The notes below the pieces were generated by a model. It did not search any database. It was not told the origin of the DNA and saw nothing but the letters and a program-made list of their open reading frames with translations. This document shows, piece by piece, positions 1 to 5,475 of a DNA stretch of 5,780 nt. Made by a program: the position numbers and the translations under genes. The stretch's first letter is position 1. The number at the start of each line of letters is the position of its first letter. The stretch is taken from contig JAQGKJ010000218.1 in NCBI GenBank assembly GCA_028290165.1, positions 1 to 5,780 on the forward strand. The letters are read 5' to 3'. This DNA comes from Bradyrhizobium sp. (lineage in GTDB: Bacteria > Pseudomonadota > Alphaproteobacteria > Rhizobiales > Xanthobacteraceae).

Positions 1-1480
1 GCTGCGCCAGCATGTCGGTGTAGCCGCCGGCATATTCGATCCAGCTGCCGTTACCCTCGGGCGCGATCACCGAGGTCACCACGCGATCGAGGAAATCGCG
101 GTCGTGGCTGATCAGGATCACGGTGCCTTCGTAATCGCCGAGCATTTCCTCGAGCACGTCGAGGGTTTCGAGATCGAGGTCGTTGGTCGGCTCGTCCAGC
201 ACCAGGAGGTTGGAGGGCTTTGCCAGCGCCCGCGCCAGCATCAGCCGGCCGCGCTCGCCGCCCGAGAGCACCTCCAGCGGCGTGCGCATCTGCTCCTGTC
301 CGAACAGAAAATCCTTCATGTAGCTGACCACGTGCTTCGGCTTGCCGCCGACCATGACGTGGTCGCCGCGGCCGCCGGTGAGGGCTTCCGCCAGCGTCGA
401 TTTGGGATCGAGGCTTTCGCGATGTTGGTCCAGCGTTGCCATCTCGATATTGGCGCCGAAGCGGATGGTGCCGGTATCCGGCGGATTGGCGCCGGTGAGC
501 ATGTCGATCAGCGTGGTCTTGCCGGCGCCGTTCGGGCCGACAATGCCGATGCGGTCGCCACGCTGCACCCGGATCGAGAAACCGTCGACGATCTTGCGGT
601 CGCCATACGTTCGGCCGATGTTTTTCGCCTCGATCACGAGCTTGCCGGACTTTTCGGCTTCCGCGGCGGCGAGATTGGCATTGCCGGCCGCCCCGCGAAA
701 ATCGCGCCGCTGCTGGCGCAGCGCATGGAGATTGCCGAGCCGCTTGACGTTGCGCTTGCGGCGGCCGGAGACGCCGTAGCGCAGCCAGTGCTCCTCGTTG
801 ACGATTTTGCGGTCGAGCTTGTGCTGGTCGCGTTCTTCCTCCGCCAGCACCTCGTCGCGCCAGGCCTCGAAGGCGCCAAAGCCGCGATCGATCTGCCTGA
901 TCTGGCCACGATCGAGCCAGGCGGTAGAGCGTGACAGGTTCGACAGGAAACGGCGGTCGTGGCTGATGATGACAAGCGCGCTGCGGCGGCTGTCGAGTTC
1001 GCTTTCGAGCCATTCGATGGTGGTGAGATCGAGATGGTTGGTGGGCTCGTCCAGCAAGAGGATATCGGGTGAGGGCGCCAGCACCCGCGCCAGCGCCGCA
1101 CGGCGGCCCTCGCCGCCGGACAGTTTTACCGGGTCTTCATCACCGTGCAGGCCGAGTTGCTCCAGGACATACCGGGCCTGATAGTGGTCGTCGCCGGGGC
1201 CGAGGCCGGCCTCGACATAGGCCAGCGTCGTGGCAAACGCTCCAAAATCCGGCTCCTGTGGGAGATAGCGGATGGTCGCGCCGGGCTGCACGAAGCGGCT
1301 GCCGCTGTCGGGCTCAACCAGCCCCGCCGCGATCTTCAAGAGCGTCGATTTGCCCGAACCGTTGCGGCCGATCAGGCAGACGCGCTCGGATTGCGACACC
1401 GACAGCTCGACATCAGACAATAGCGGCGTGCCGCCAAAAGTCAGTTTTATCTCCTTCAACTGGATCAGAGGAGGCGCCAT
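1..1480 (-). CDS. uup: Uup-type ABC-F ATPase, 3' end cut by window edge
   Basis: Soluble tandem-ATPase protein of the ABC-F family. Family members lack membrane domains and act on ribosomes; Uup is also linked to ribosome quality control and to suppression of transposon precise excision. The reading frame is open from the ATG at 1480 to the left edge (493 codons visible, no stop). Domain 1: Walker A GRNGSGKST at residues 38-46, signature LSGGE at 120-124, Walker B with DEPTNHLD at 144-151, switch His174. A charged linker spans about 205-280. Domain 2 starts near 281: Walker A GPNGAGKTT at 315-323, LSGGE at 405-409, DEPTNDLD at 429-436, His459. The segment just before the second signature (HVMVGGKPKHVV...DFLF) is typical of Uup rather than EttA or YheS. 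The usual C-terminal coiled coil should lie beyond the edge. The gene starts 8 nt after the yaiI-like stop, so the two are probably co-transcribed. The ribosome-binding site is weak (AAGAGAG about 12 nt upstream). Domain 1 has only about 76 residues between Walker A lysine and signature, so the arm insertion seen in E. coli Uup is missing. Confidence 0.95.
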   Translation of the reverse strand, partial: MAPPLIQLKEIKLTFGGTPLLSDVELSVSQSERVCLIGRNGSGKSTLLKIAAGLVEPDSGSRFVQPGATIRYLPQEPDFGAFATTLAYVEAGLGPGDDHYQARYVLEQLGLHGDEDPVKLSGGEGRRAALARVLAPSPDILLLDEPTNHLDLTTIEWLESELDSRRSALVIISHDRRFLSNLSRSTAWLDRGQIRQIDRGFGAFEAWRDEVLAEEERDQHKLDRKIVNEEHWLRYGVSGRRKRNVKRLGNLHALRQQRRDFRGAAGNANLAAAEAEKSGKLVIEAKNIGRTYGDRKIVDGFSIRVQRGDRIGIVGPNGAGKTTLIDMLTGANPPDTGTIRFGANIEMATLDQHRESLDPKSTLAEALTGGRGDHVMVGGKPKHVVSYMKDFLFGQEQMRTPLEVLSGGERGRLMLARALAKPSNLLVLDEPTNDLDLETLDVLEEMLGDYEGTVILISHDRDFLDRVVTSVIAPEGNGSWIEYAGGYTDMLAQ

Positions 1481-1488
1481 AACTCGCT

Positions 1489-1986
1489 TCAACTCTCTTT
1501 TTGCGCTGTCTGATCCGCGCGCTGGCGCTGGATGCGGCGGATGGTCTGATCGAGCGCGGACAGGAACGCCGAGCGGTCGCGCGGCGCGAACGATTTGGGA
1601 CCGCCGGTCACTTCGCCCGATGAACGCAGATCGGTCATCAAATTGCGAACCGCCAGCGTCATTCCGATCGACGCTTCCGTAAAAGGCTTGCCGTTCGGCG
1701 CGATCACGTCAGCCCCTGATTTCACGCAGCGGCTTGCCAGCGGGATATCCGATGTAATGACGATATCGCCCTTTCCCGCGCGCACCGCAATCCAGTCGTC
1801 GGCGGCGTCCATCGCGGAACCCGCCGCGACACGTTCGATCAGCGGATCATGCGGCACCCGAATGAATTGGCCTGCGACCACGCTGACGGGCAGGCCATGC
1901 CTGGCGGCGACGCGATAGATCTCGTCTTTGACCGGGCAGGCGTCGGCGTCGACATAGATGCGGTTGGTGTTCAAATTCGATGACAT
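1489..1986 (-). CDS. yaiI: YaiI/YqxD family protein (UPF0178, DUF188)
   Basis: Small cytoplasmic protein of 165 residues, close to the roughly 150-residue family norm, with no signal peptide or membrane segment. The family is conserved in bacteria, is regarded as PIN-like in fold, and has no firmly established function. Visible family hallmarks are the N-terminal strand [11 protein letters not shown] (residues 10-20) with Asp13 and Asp15, the Asp63-Asp64 pair, [12 protein letters not shown] (73-84) with Asp80, and the C-terminal GGPKSF...RDRS (128-139). The acidic residues at 13, 63/64 and 80 are what a PIN-like metal site would need; nuclease activity is inference only. The C-terminal 15 residues are Arg/Gln-rich and probably disordered. 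The ATG at 1986 is the only sensible start because the conserved strand begins at residue 10, but no Shine-Dalgarno sequence is visible, so leaderless or weak initiation is possible. It is the first gene of a two-gene unit with uup. Confidence 0.93.
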   Translation of the reverse strand: MSSNLNTNRIYVDADACPVKDEIYRVAARHGLPVSVVAGQFIRVPHDPLIERVAAGSAMDAADDWIAVRAGKGDIVITSDIPLASRCVKSGADVIAPNGKPFTEASIGMTLAVRNLMTDLRSSGEVTGGPKSFAPRDRSAFLSALDQTIRRIQRQRADQTAQKES

Positions 1987-2155
1987 CTGTTTGGGAGTTA
2001 GCTGGGGAACGCGGCGGGCGTTCTCAAGATGCGCGTGGTACTCTATCGGCAGCGGAATTGCGAGGAAAACACGGGCTGGATCGTGCTTGCCATGGCATAT
2101 TCTTGGCGTACGATTATCGAAGCAAAAGATGACGAAAATCAGGGAAACTCAGGAC
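1987..2155. promoter_or_regulatory. Divergent intergenic region
   Basis: This stretch must hold the promoters for the leftward yaiI-uup pair and the rightward hotdog gene. For the rightward gene the best sigma-70-like candidate is TTGCCA (2087-2092) with GATTAT (2112-2117), but the 19-nt spacing is long. For the leftward gene a TTGAGA-like element (complement of 2022-2027) has no convincing -10 partner. A perfect 6-bp inverted repeat, GAACGC/GCGTTC with a 5-nt loop, lies at 2007-2023 in the yaiI leader. Both promoter assignments are weak. Confidence 0.35.
2141..2146 (+). promoter_or_regulatory. Ribosome-binding site deciding the hotdog gene start
   Basis: AGGGAA lies 9 nt before the ATG at 2156. 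The in-frame ATG at 2129 and the farther ATG at 1958 have no comparable site, and the residues they would add do not look like a hotdog N-terminus. The frame is open upstream only by chance. Confidence 0.6.
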
Positions 2156-2956
2156 ATGCCGAGCCCGCTCGAAGCCTACCGCGTCCCGGCCTACAACACC
2201 GCAAAGCTTTCCGAAAACAAGATGCACGACGACACCGTGGCAAAGCGGTTCGGCTTTTCCGGGGGGCTGGTCCCCGGCGTCGACGTGATGGCCTATATGA
2301 TGCACCTGCCGGTCAGGAAATGGGGCTGCGCGTTTCTGGAGCGCGGGCTGATCGAGGCGCGTTTTGTGAAGCCGGTCTATGACGGCGAGATTGCCAACGT
2401 GGCCGGCGAGGAGAGCGATGGCACACTTTCGATCGAGGTCGAAAGCCGTGGCCAGCTCTGCGCCACCGGCAGTGCGTCGTTGCCCGCGGCCGCGCCGTCG
2501 TTCTCGCTTTCGGATTTCTCAGCGATCGCTGCCGTGGCCGAGCGCGGGCCGGTCAATCCAACGTCATATGAACTTGGCAAGTGGCTTGGCACAGTGCCGC
2601 GTGCCTGGGCCGGCGAAGCCGCGAAAGAGTATCTGCATGACGTGCGCGAGCATGATCCGATCTATGCATCCGAAGGGCTCGGCCATCCCGGCCTGCTGCA
2701 GCGGGTGATGAACAAGGTGCTCGTCGATAACGCCATCCTGGGCCCATGGATTCATGTCGGCAGCCGGATGCAGCTCCTGTCAGCTGCACGCAGCGGCGAC
2801 GAGCTGACCGCGCGCGCGAAGGTCACCGGCAATTATGAGAAGAAGGGCCATCGTTTCGTTGAGTTCGATGCCCTCGTCGTCGCCAACGGCCGCACGCCGC
2901 TCGCGCATTGCCAGCACATTGCGATCTACCAGCCGCGCGAACAGGCGGCGGCGTAA
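2156..2956 (+). CDS. Double-hotdog (MaoC-like) domain protein, function unknown
   Basis: Predicted cytoplasmic protein of 266 residues with two hotdog-like halves. The N-terminal half (about 12-110) carries a hydratase-like helix segment: Asn21, His24, Ala29, then GFSGGLVPG at 33-41, followed by strands IEARFVKPVYDGEIANV (66-82). This resembles the MaoC / (R)-enoyl-CoA hydratase pattern, in which Asp-x-Asn-Pro-x-His precedes a FxxxIVHG motif. Here the Asp position is Ser19 (or Leu18, depending on alignment) and the closing HG is PG, so the classical catalytic dyad is not intact. The C-terminal half (about 176-260) has HPGLLQ, then PWIHVGSR (197-204), the strand LTARAKV and a final HCQHIAIY, a second hotdog-like layout. 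Such proteins bind acyl-CoA or acyl-ACP as dehydratases, hydratases or thioesterases; no substrate can be assigned. The start at 2156 is chosen for its ribosome-binding site. It stands alone, divergent from yaiI and separated from ppx by 618 bp. Confidence 0.82.
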   Translation: MPSPLEAYRVPAYNTAKLSENKMHDDTVAKRFGFSGGLVPGVDVMAYMMHLPVRKWGCAFLERGLIEARFVKPVYDGEIANVAGEESDGTLSIEVESRGQLCATGSASLPAAAPSFSLSDFSAIAAVAERGPVNPTSYELGKWLGTVPRAWAGEAAKEYLHDVREHDPIYASEGLGHPGLLQRVMNKVLVDNAILGPWIHVGSRMQLLSAARSGDELTARAKVTGNYEKKGHRFVEFDALVVANGRTPLAHCQHIAIYQPREQAAA

Positions 2957-2977
2957 CGGTCAGGCGCAACGTCTCAC

Positions 2978-3071
2978 CTCGTCATTGCCGGGCTTGAGCC
3001 GGCAATCCATCCTCTTCGCAAGATTCTTGTGAAGTTTGATGGATACGCGGGTCAAGCCCGCGTATGACGAG
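2978..3071. repeat. Cruciform-type palindromic intergenic repeat (repeat A)
   Basis: Two 34-nt arms (2978-3011 and 3038-3071) are imperfect inverted copies of each other around a 26-nt spacer; the ends CTCGTCAT and ATGACGAG pair perfectly. Each arm is also self-complementary. In the left arm ATTGCCGG (2984-2991) pairs with CCGGCAAT (2999-3006). In the right arm ATACGCGGG (3043-3051) pairs with CCCGCGTAT (3057-3065). It can therefore form one long hairpin or two side-by-side hairpins. Short GC-rich elements of this style are abundant in Bradyrhizobium genomes (from memory). It lies 21 nt after the hotdog gene stop and may affect its mRNA 3' end, although no T-run follows. Confidence 0.85.
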
Positions 3072-3112
3072 TGTGTTTCGCAGGGCTCATTCCCCTTCAC
3101 AACAATCGGTGA

Positions 3113-3198
3113 TCATCGCCCGCGAAAGCGGGGAAACCAGTACGCCGCGGCCCTCGATCCGATCACAGGCGTCTCCGGAATACTGGATCGCCCGGTCA
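3113..3198. repeat. Truncated palindromic intergenic repeat (repeat B)
   Basis: Begins with a hairpin CCCGC-GAAA-GCGGG (3119-3132). The inverted pair CCAGTA (3137-3142) and TACTGG (3181-3186) follows, then GATCGCCCGGTCAA. I recognise this arrangement from memory as a common Bradyrhizobium intergenic repeat, whose right end would normally continue with a sequence complementary to the left hairpin. Here similarity stops after GGTCAA (about 3198), so the copy looks truncated or decayed. Boundaries are approximate. Confidence 0.55.
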
Positions 3199-3324
3199 AC
3201 TGCCGCGCAGCTTGCCCCGCTTGCGGCTGTCTTTCTTGCGTTTGGCAAAATTGGCGTGATCAGAGATCTCGAGCGTGCCACCAGCGTGTCGTCCTCCTTG
3301 CGGCGGACGGCTGCCCGACGCCAT
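3196..3324 (-). CDS. Possible 42-residue basic small protein
   Basis: ATG at 3324 to TGA at 3196. The C-terminal half is strikingly basic (LEISDHANFAKRKKDSRKRG, residues 18-37, then KLRGS), and its codons there favour G or C in the third position as in the neighbouring genes. No family is recognised. The frame stays open upstream of the ATG back to a TAG near 3450, and that stretch also reads like protein (for example LWKNAIALQN just before the Met), but it has no usual start codon. This could therefore be the tail of a decayed longer gene. No Shine-Dalgarno sequence is visible, and the stop codon falls inside the right end of repeat B. It could be a real small gene, a remnant, or chance. Confidence 0.3.
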   Translation of the reverse strand: MASGSRPPQGGRHAGGTLEISDHANFAKRKKDSRKRGKLRGS

Positions 3325-3423
3325 ATTTTGCAGTGCGATAGCGTTTTTCCAGAGAGGCGGGAGAGGTATGATCTTGCATCGAAATTCCCTGAAATGCCCG
3401 GTTTTTACGCGATTTGGCGGCTT

Positions 3424-3443
3424 CTCGTGAGATAACGCACGAG
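3424..3443. other. Small inverted repeat
   Basis: CTCGTG (3424-3429) pairs with CACGAG (3438-3443) around an 8-nt loop. There is no T-run on either side, so it is not a clear terminator. It lies about 130 nt before ppx, outside the candidate promoter. Confidence 0.4.
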
Positions 3444-3491
3444 CACCCTACGACAACGCGCCTGATTGGGCATGGTCTATGTCAACGGCTG

Positions 3492-3519
3492 TTGCGCCGC
3501 GGCCCGGCACTGCTAAAGT
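3492..3519 (+). promoter_or_regulatory. Candidate ppx-rlmE promoter
   Basis: TTGCGC (3492-3497) and TAAAGT (3514-3519) are separated by 16 nt and would start a leader of about 50 nt before the ppx ATG. The -35 matches the TTG core only and the -10 matches 4 of 6 consensus positions. Plausible, but not secure without transcription start data. Confidence 0.3.
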
Positions 3520-3534
3520 TTCCGTGAACGGAAA
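3519..3534. promoter_or_regulatory. Perfect dyad in the ppx leader
   Basis: TTTCCGT and ACGGAAA form a perfect 7-bp inverted repeat with a 2-nt centre, starting at the last base of the candidate -10. It overlaps a second short palindrome, GGAAATTCC (3530-3538). The place suits an operator; as RNA the 2-nt loop is too tight for a full hairpin. The regulator is unknown. Confidence 0.4.
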
Positions 3535-3559
3535 TTCCTCGTCGGCCAGATTGGGCCGC

Positions 3560-3565
3560 GGAAAG
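3560..3565 (+). promoter_or_regulatory. Ribosome-binding site for ppx
   Basis: GGAAAG sits 9 nt before the ATG at 3575. A competing AGGGG (3643-3647) lies 8 nt before an in-frame GTG at 3656, so initiation at the later site cannot be excluded. Confidence 0.5.
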
Positions 3566-3574
3566 ACATTTTGA

Positions 3575-4651
3575 ATGAACGATGACACGCGGCTTCGCGA
3601 TGGCCTTGAGCCGTGCGCAAGCCCGCACGGATCGGTCGCGGCAGGGGCCATCGGTGTGCCCGCAGGTAGTTCGCCGGCGGGAACCGGCGTCTACGCCGCG
3701 CTTGATCTGGGTACCAACAACTGCCGCCTGCTGATCGCCTGTCCGACCGGCGACGGGTTTCGCGTGGTCGATTCCTTCTCGCGGATCATCCGGCTCGGGG
3801 AAGGTATTTCGGCGACCGGCTGCATCAGCGAGCCCGCCATCGAACGCGCGATCGCAGCGCTGAGCATCTGCCGCGACAAGATCCAGTCCAAAAAGGCAAA
3901 ACGACTGCGGCTGATCGCAACCGAGGCCTGCCGCGCGGCGTCGAATGCCGACGGTTTTCGGGATCGGGTCGCGGCCGAGACCGGCATCCAACTGGAGGTG
4001 ATCGATCGCGAAACCGAGGCAACGCTGGCCGTGATCGGCTGCTCGCCGCTGCTCGACCCGGGGGGGCGCGGCGCCATTCTGTTCGACATCGGCGGCGGCT
4101 CGACCGAACTGGTGCGGATCGAGCGCGATCCGGATGAGCAAAACGCAGCGCCTCGGATCAAGGCCTGGATGTCGATCCCGCTTGGCGTCGTCACACTGGC
4201 CGAACATTTCGGCGGCAGGGACGTCACGCCGCAATCCTATGCGTCGATGGTCGAGGAGGTCGCGCAACACGTCGCCCCGTTTGCGGCCGAGCACGGCGAC
4301 GATCTCGCCGATATGCACCTGCTCGGCACCTCCGGCACGGTGACGACGCTGGCCGGCGTCCACCTCAATCTCGTGCGCTACGATCGCCGCCGGATCGATG
4401 GCGTCTGGCTGAACGATGCGGATGTCACCGCGATCATCGCGCGCCTGCTCGGCATGACCTATCAGGAACGCGCCGGCAATAATTGCATCAGCGTCGAGCG
4501 CGCCGATCTGGTGCTGGCCGGCTGCGCCATCCTCGATGCGATCCGGCACGCGTTTCCGCTGCCACGGCTGCGTGTCGCCGATCGCGGCTTGCGCGAGGGA
4601 ATGCTGGTCGAGATGATGCGCGAGGACGGTGCGCTGAGCGGATGCCGTTAG
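3575..4651 (+). CDS. ppx: Ppx/GppA family phosphatase (exopolyphosphatase)
   Basis: Cytoplasmic ASKHA-fold phosphatase of 358 residues. The family releases terminal phosphate from polyphosphate (Ppx) and/or converts pppGpp to ppGpp (GppA); sequence alone does not separate the two. Motifs in order: phosphate-1 [15 protein letters not shown] (41-55), TEACRAASN (116-124), [10 protein letters not shown] (143-152) whose Glu148 aligns with catalytic Glu121 of E. coli Ppx, phosphate-2 [11 protein letters not shown] (169-179) with Asp171, Gly173 and Ser176, [11 protein letters not shown] (200-210), adenosine-type [12 protein letters not shown] (250-261), and [10 protein letters not shown] (335-344). 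It is a compact form lacking the C-terminal HD-like domain of the roughly 500-residue E. coli enzymes, as is usual for short Ppx proteins. Residues 1-38 are a Gly/Ala/Pro/Ser-rich extension with no domain; the GTG at residue 28 is an alternative start. rlmE follows after 34 nt, an order I recall from other alphaproteobacteria, so co-transcription is likely. Confidence 0.93.
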   Translation: MNDDTRLRDGLEPCASPHGSVAAGAIGVPAGSSPAGTGVYAALDLGTNNCRLLIACPTGDGFRVVDSFSRIIRLGEGISATGCISEPAIERAIAALSICRDKIQSKKAKRLRLIATEACRAASNADGFRDRVAAETGIQLEVIDRETEATLAVIGCSPLLDPGGRGAILFDIGGGSTELVRIERDPDEQNAAPRIKAWMSIPLGVVTLAEHFGGRDVTPQSYASMVEEVAQHVAPFAAEHGDDLADMHLLGTSGTVTTLAGVHLNLVRYDRRRIDGVWLNDADVTAIIARLLGMTYQERAGNNCISVERADLVLAGCAILDAIRHAFPLPRLRVADRGLREGMLVEMMREDGALSGCR

Positions 4652-4685
4652 GCGCGCGGGCTCGCGATGTGCTAGAGCGGCAATC

Positions 4686-5378
4686 ATGGCGAAAGACACC
4701 ACCGGGCGGCTGCACGTCACGGTCAAGACCGGCGGCAAGCGCAAGCTGTCCTCAAAGCTCTGGCTGGAGCGGCAGCTCAACGATCCCTATGTGGCGCAGG
4801 CCAGGCGGGACGGATTGCGCTCGCGCGCGGCCTACAAGCTGATCGAGATCGACGACAAATATCATTTCCTCAAGCCCGGCTTGTCGGTTGTCGATCTCGG
4901 TGCGGCGCCCGGCGGCTGGAGCCAGATCGCGGCAAAACGCGTCGGCGCGGCCGACGGCAGGGGCAGGGTGGTCGCGATCGATCTGTTGGAGATGCCGGAA
5001 ATACCGGGCGTCAGTTTTGCGCAGCTTGATTTTCTGGCCGACGACGCACCCGAAAAATTGCTCAAGATGATGGGCGGCCGCGCCGACGTCGTGCTGTCCG
5101 ACATGGCCGCCAATACCACCGGCCACCGCAAGACCGATCAGCTGCGCATCCTCGGTCTCGTCGAAGGCGCAGCCGCCTTTGCCACTGATGTGCTCAATCC
5201 CGGCGGGACGTTTGTCGCAAAAGTGTTTCAGAGCGGCGCGGATGCCGAGTTGGTGGCGCAATTGAAACGTGATTTTACCAGCATGCGCCATGTGAAGCCG
5301 GCCTCGAGCCGGCAGGATTCTTCGGAACGCTACGTCCTGGCGATGGGATTTCGCGGTCAGCCGAAGGCGCCCTCCTGA
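4686..5378 (+). CDS. rlmE: 23S rRNA (uridine-2'-O-)methyltransferase RlmE (FtsJ/RrmJ)
   Basis: SAM-dependent methyltransferase that in E. coli adds a 2'-O-methyl group to U2552 in the A-loop of 23S rRNA, a late step in large-subunit maturation. The 230-residue protein is slightly longer than E. coli RlmE (209), the excess being a basic N-terminal extension ([17 protein letters not shown], 10-26) and a short tail. SAM-binding motif I is [13 protein letters not shown] (68-80). The catalytic K-D-K-E tetrad is complete: Lys51 in RAAYKL, Asp139 in [10 protein letters not shown], Lys179 in FVAKVFQ and Glu214 in SSERYVLA. The ATG at 4686 has a modest AGAGCGG upstream (4674-4680). The gene follows ppx on the same strand with no terminator between, and repeat C lies just beyond its stop. 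Confidence 0.97.
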   Translation: MAKDTTGRLHVTVKTGGKRKLSSKLWLERQLNDPYVAQARRDGLRSRAAYKLIEIDDKYHFLKPGLSVVDLGAAPGGWSQIAAKRVGAADGRGRVVAIDLLEMPEIPGVSFAQLDFLADDAPEKLLKMMGGRADVVLSDMAANTTGHRKTDQLRILGLVEGAAAFATDVLNPGGTFVAKVFQSGADAELVAQLKRDFTSMRHVKPASSRQDSSERYVLAMGFRGQPKAPS

Positions 5379-5386
5379 TCCACCGT

Positions 5387-5469
5387 CGTCATTGCGAGGA
5401 GCGTAAGCGACGAAGCAATCCAGTCTTTCTTGCCGCTTTATGGATTGCTTCGCTTCGCTCGCAATGACG
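5387..5469. repeat. Palindromic intergenic repeat between convergent genes (repeat C)
   Basis: The left end CGTCATTGCGAG (5387-5398) is the exact reverse complement of CTCGCAATGACG (5458-5469). Inner arms GAAGCAATCCA (5412-5422) and TGGATTGCTTC (5441-5451) also pair exactly. Between outer and inner pairs the left arm carries extra bases, giving a bulged hairpin with a loop of about 18 nt. It occupies almost all of the 97-bp space between the rlmE stop and the stop of the opposing transporter gene, so it could form the 3' hairpin of both mRNAs. No T-run follows on either strand. I recognise this sequence type from memory as very common in Bradyrhizobium. Confidence 0.88.
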
Positions 5470-5475
5470 GATAAT

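Larger units (their letters stand above)
2957..3574. other. 618-bp intergenic region with repeats
   Basis: No confident protein gene. From left to right it contains a cruciform-type repeat (2978-3071), a second, apparently truncated repeat (3113-3198), a possible small minus-strand ORF (3196-3324), a 6-bp hairpin (3424-3443), and a candidate promoter and dyad before ppx. A plus-strand frame open from 3064 to 3435 runs through the second repeat, has no ribosome-binding site and shows no recognisable domain; I take it as chance. Confidence 0.7.

Noticed and set aside
104..934. Long plus-strand open frame opposite uup
   Set aside because: Antisense shadow in GC-rich DNA; the minus-strand frame carries every ABC-F motif.
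2088..2097. Perfect 10-bp palindrome TGCCATGGCA
   Set aside because: Too short to be significant and only loosely placed relative to a weak promoter candidate.
1958..2155. N-terminal extension of the hotdog frame from an ATG at 1958
   Set aside because: It overlaps the start of the opposing yaiI gene, lacks a ribosome-binding site and reads as non-protein sequence; the ATG at 2156 has a good site.
2978..3198. CRISPR-like array
   Set aside because: The repeats are single palindromic elements of different sequence, with no regular spacing and no direct repeats.
3064..3435. 123-codon plus-strand frame in the intergenic region
   Set aside because: It starts inside repeat A, crosses repeat B, has no ribosome-binding site and no recognisable domain.
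3526..3540. Possible alphaproteobacterial LexA box (GAAC-N7-GAAC)
   Set aside because: GAAC is present at 3526-3529 but the second half is CCTC, not GAAC.
3482..4780. 432-codon minus-strand open frame opposite ppx
   Set aside because: Shadow frame; ppx and the start of rlmE on the plus strand hold all the recognised motifs.
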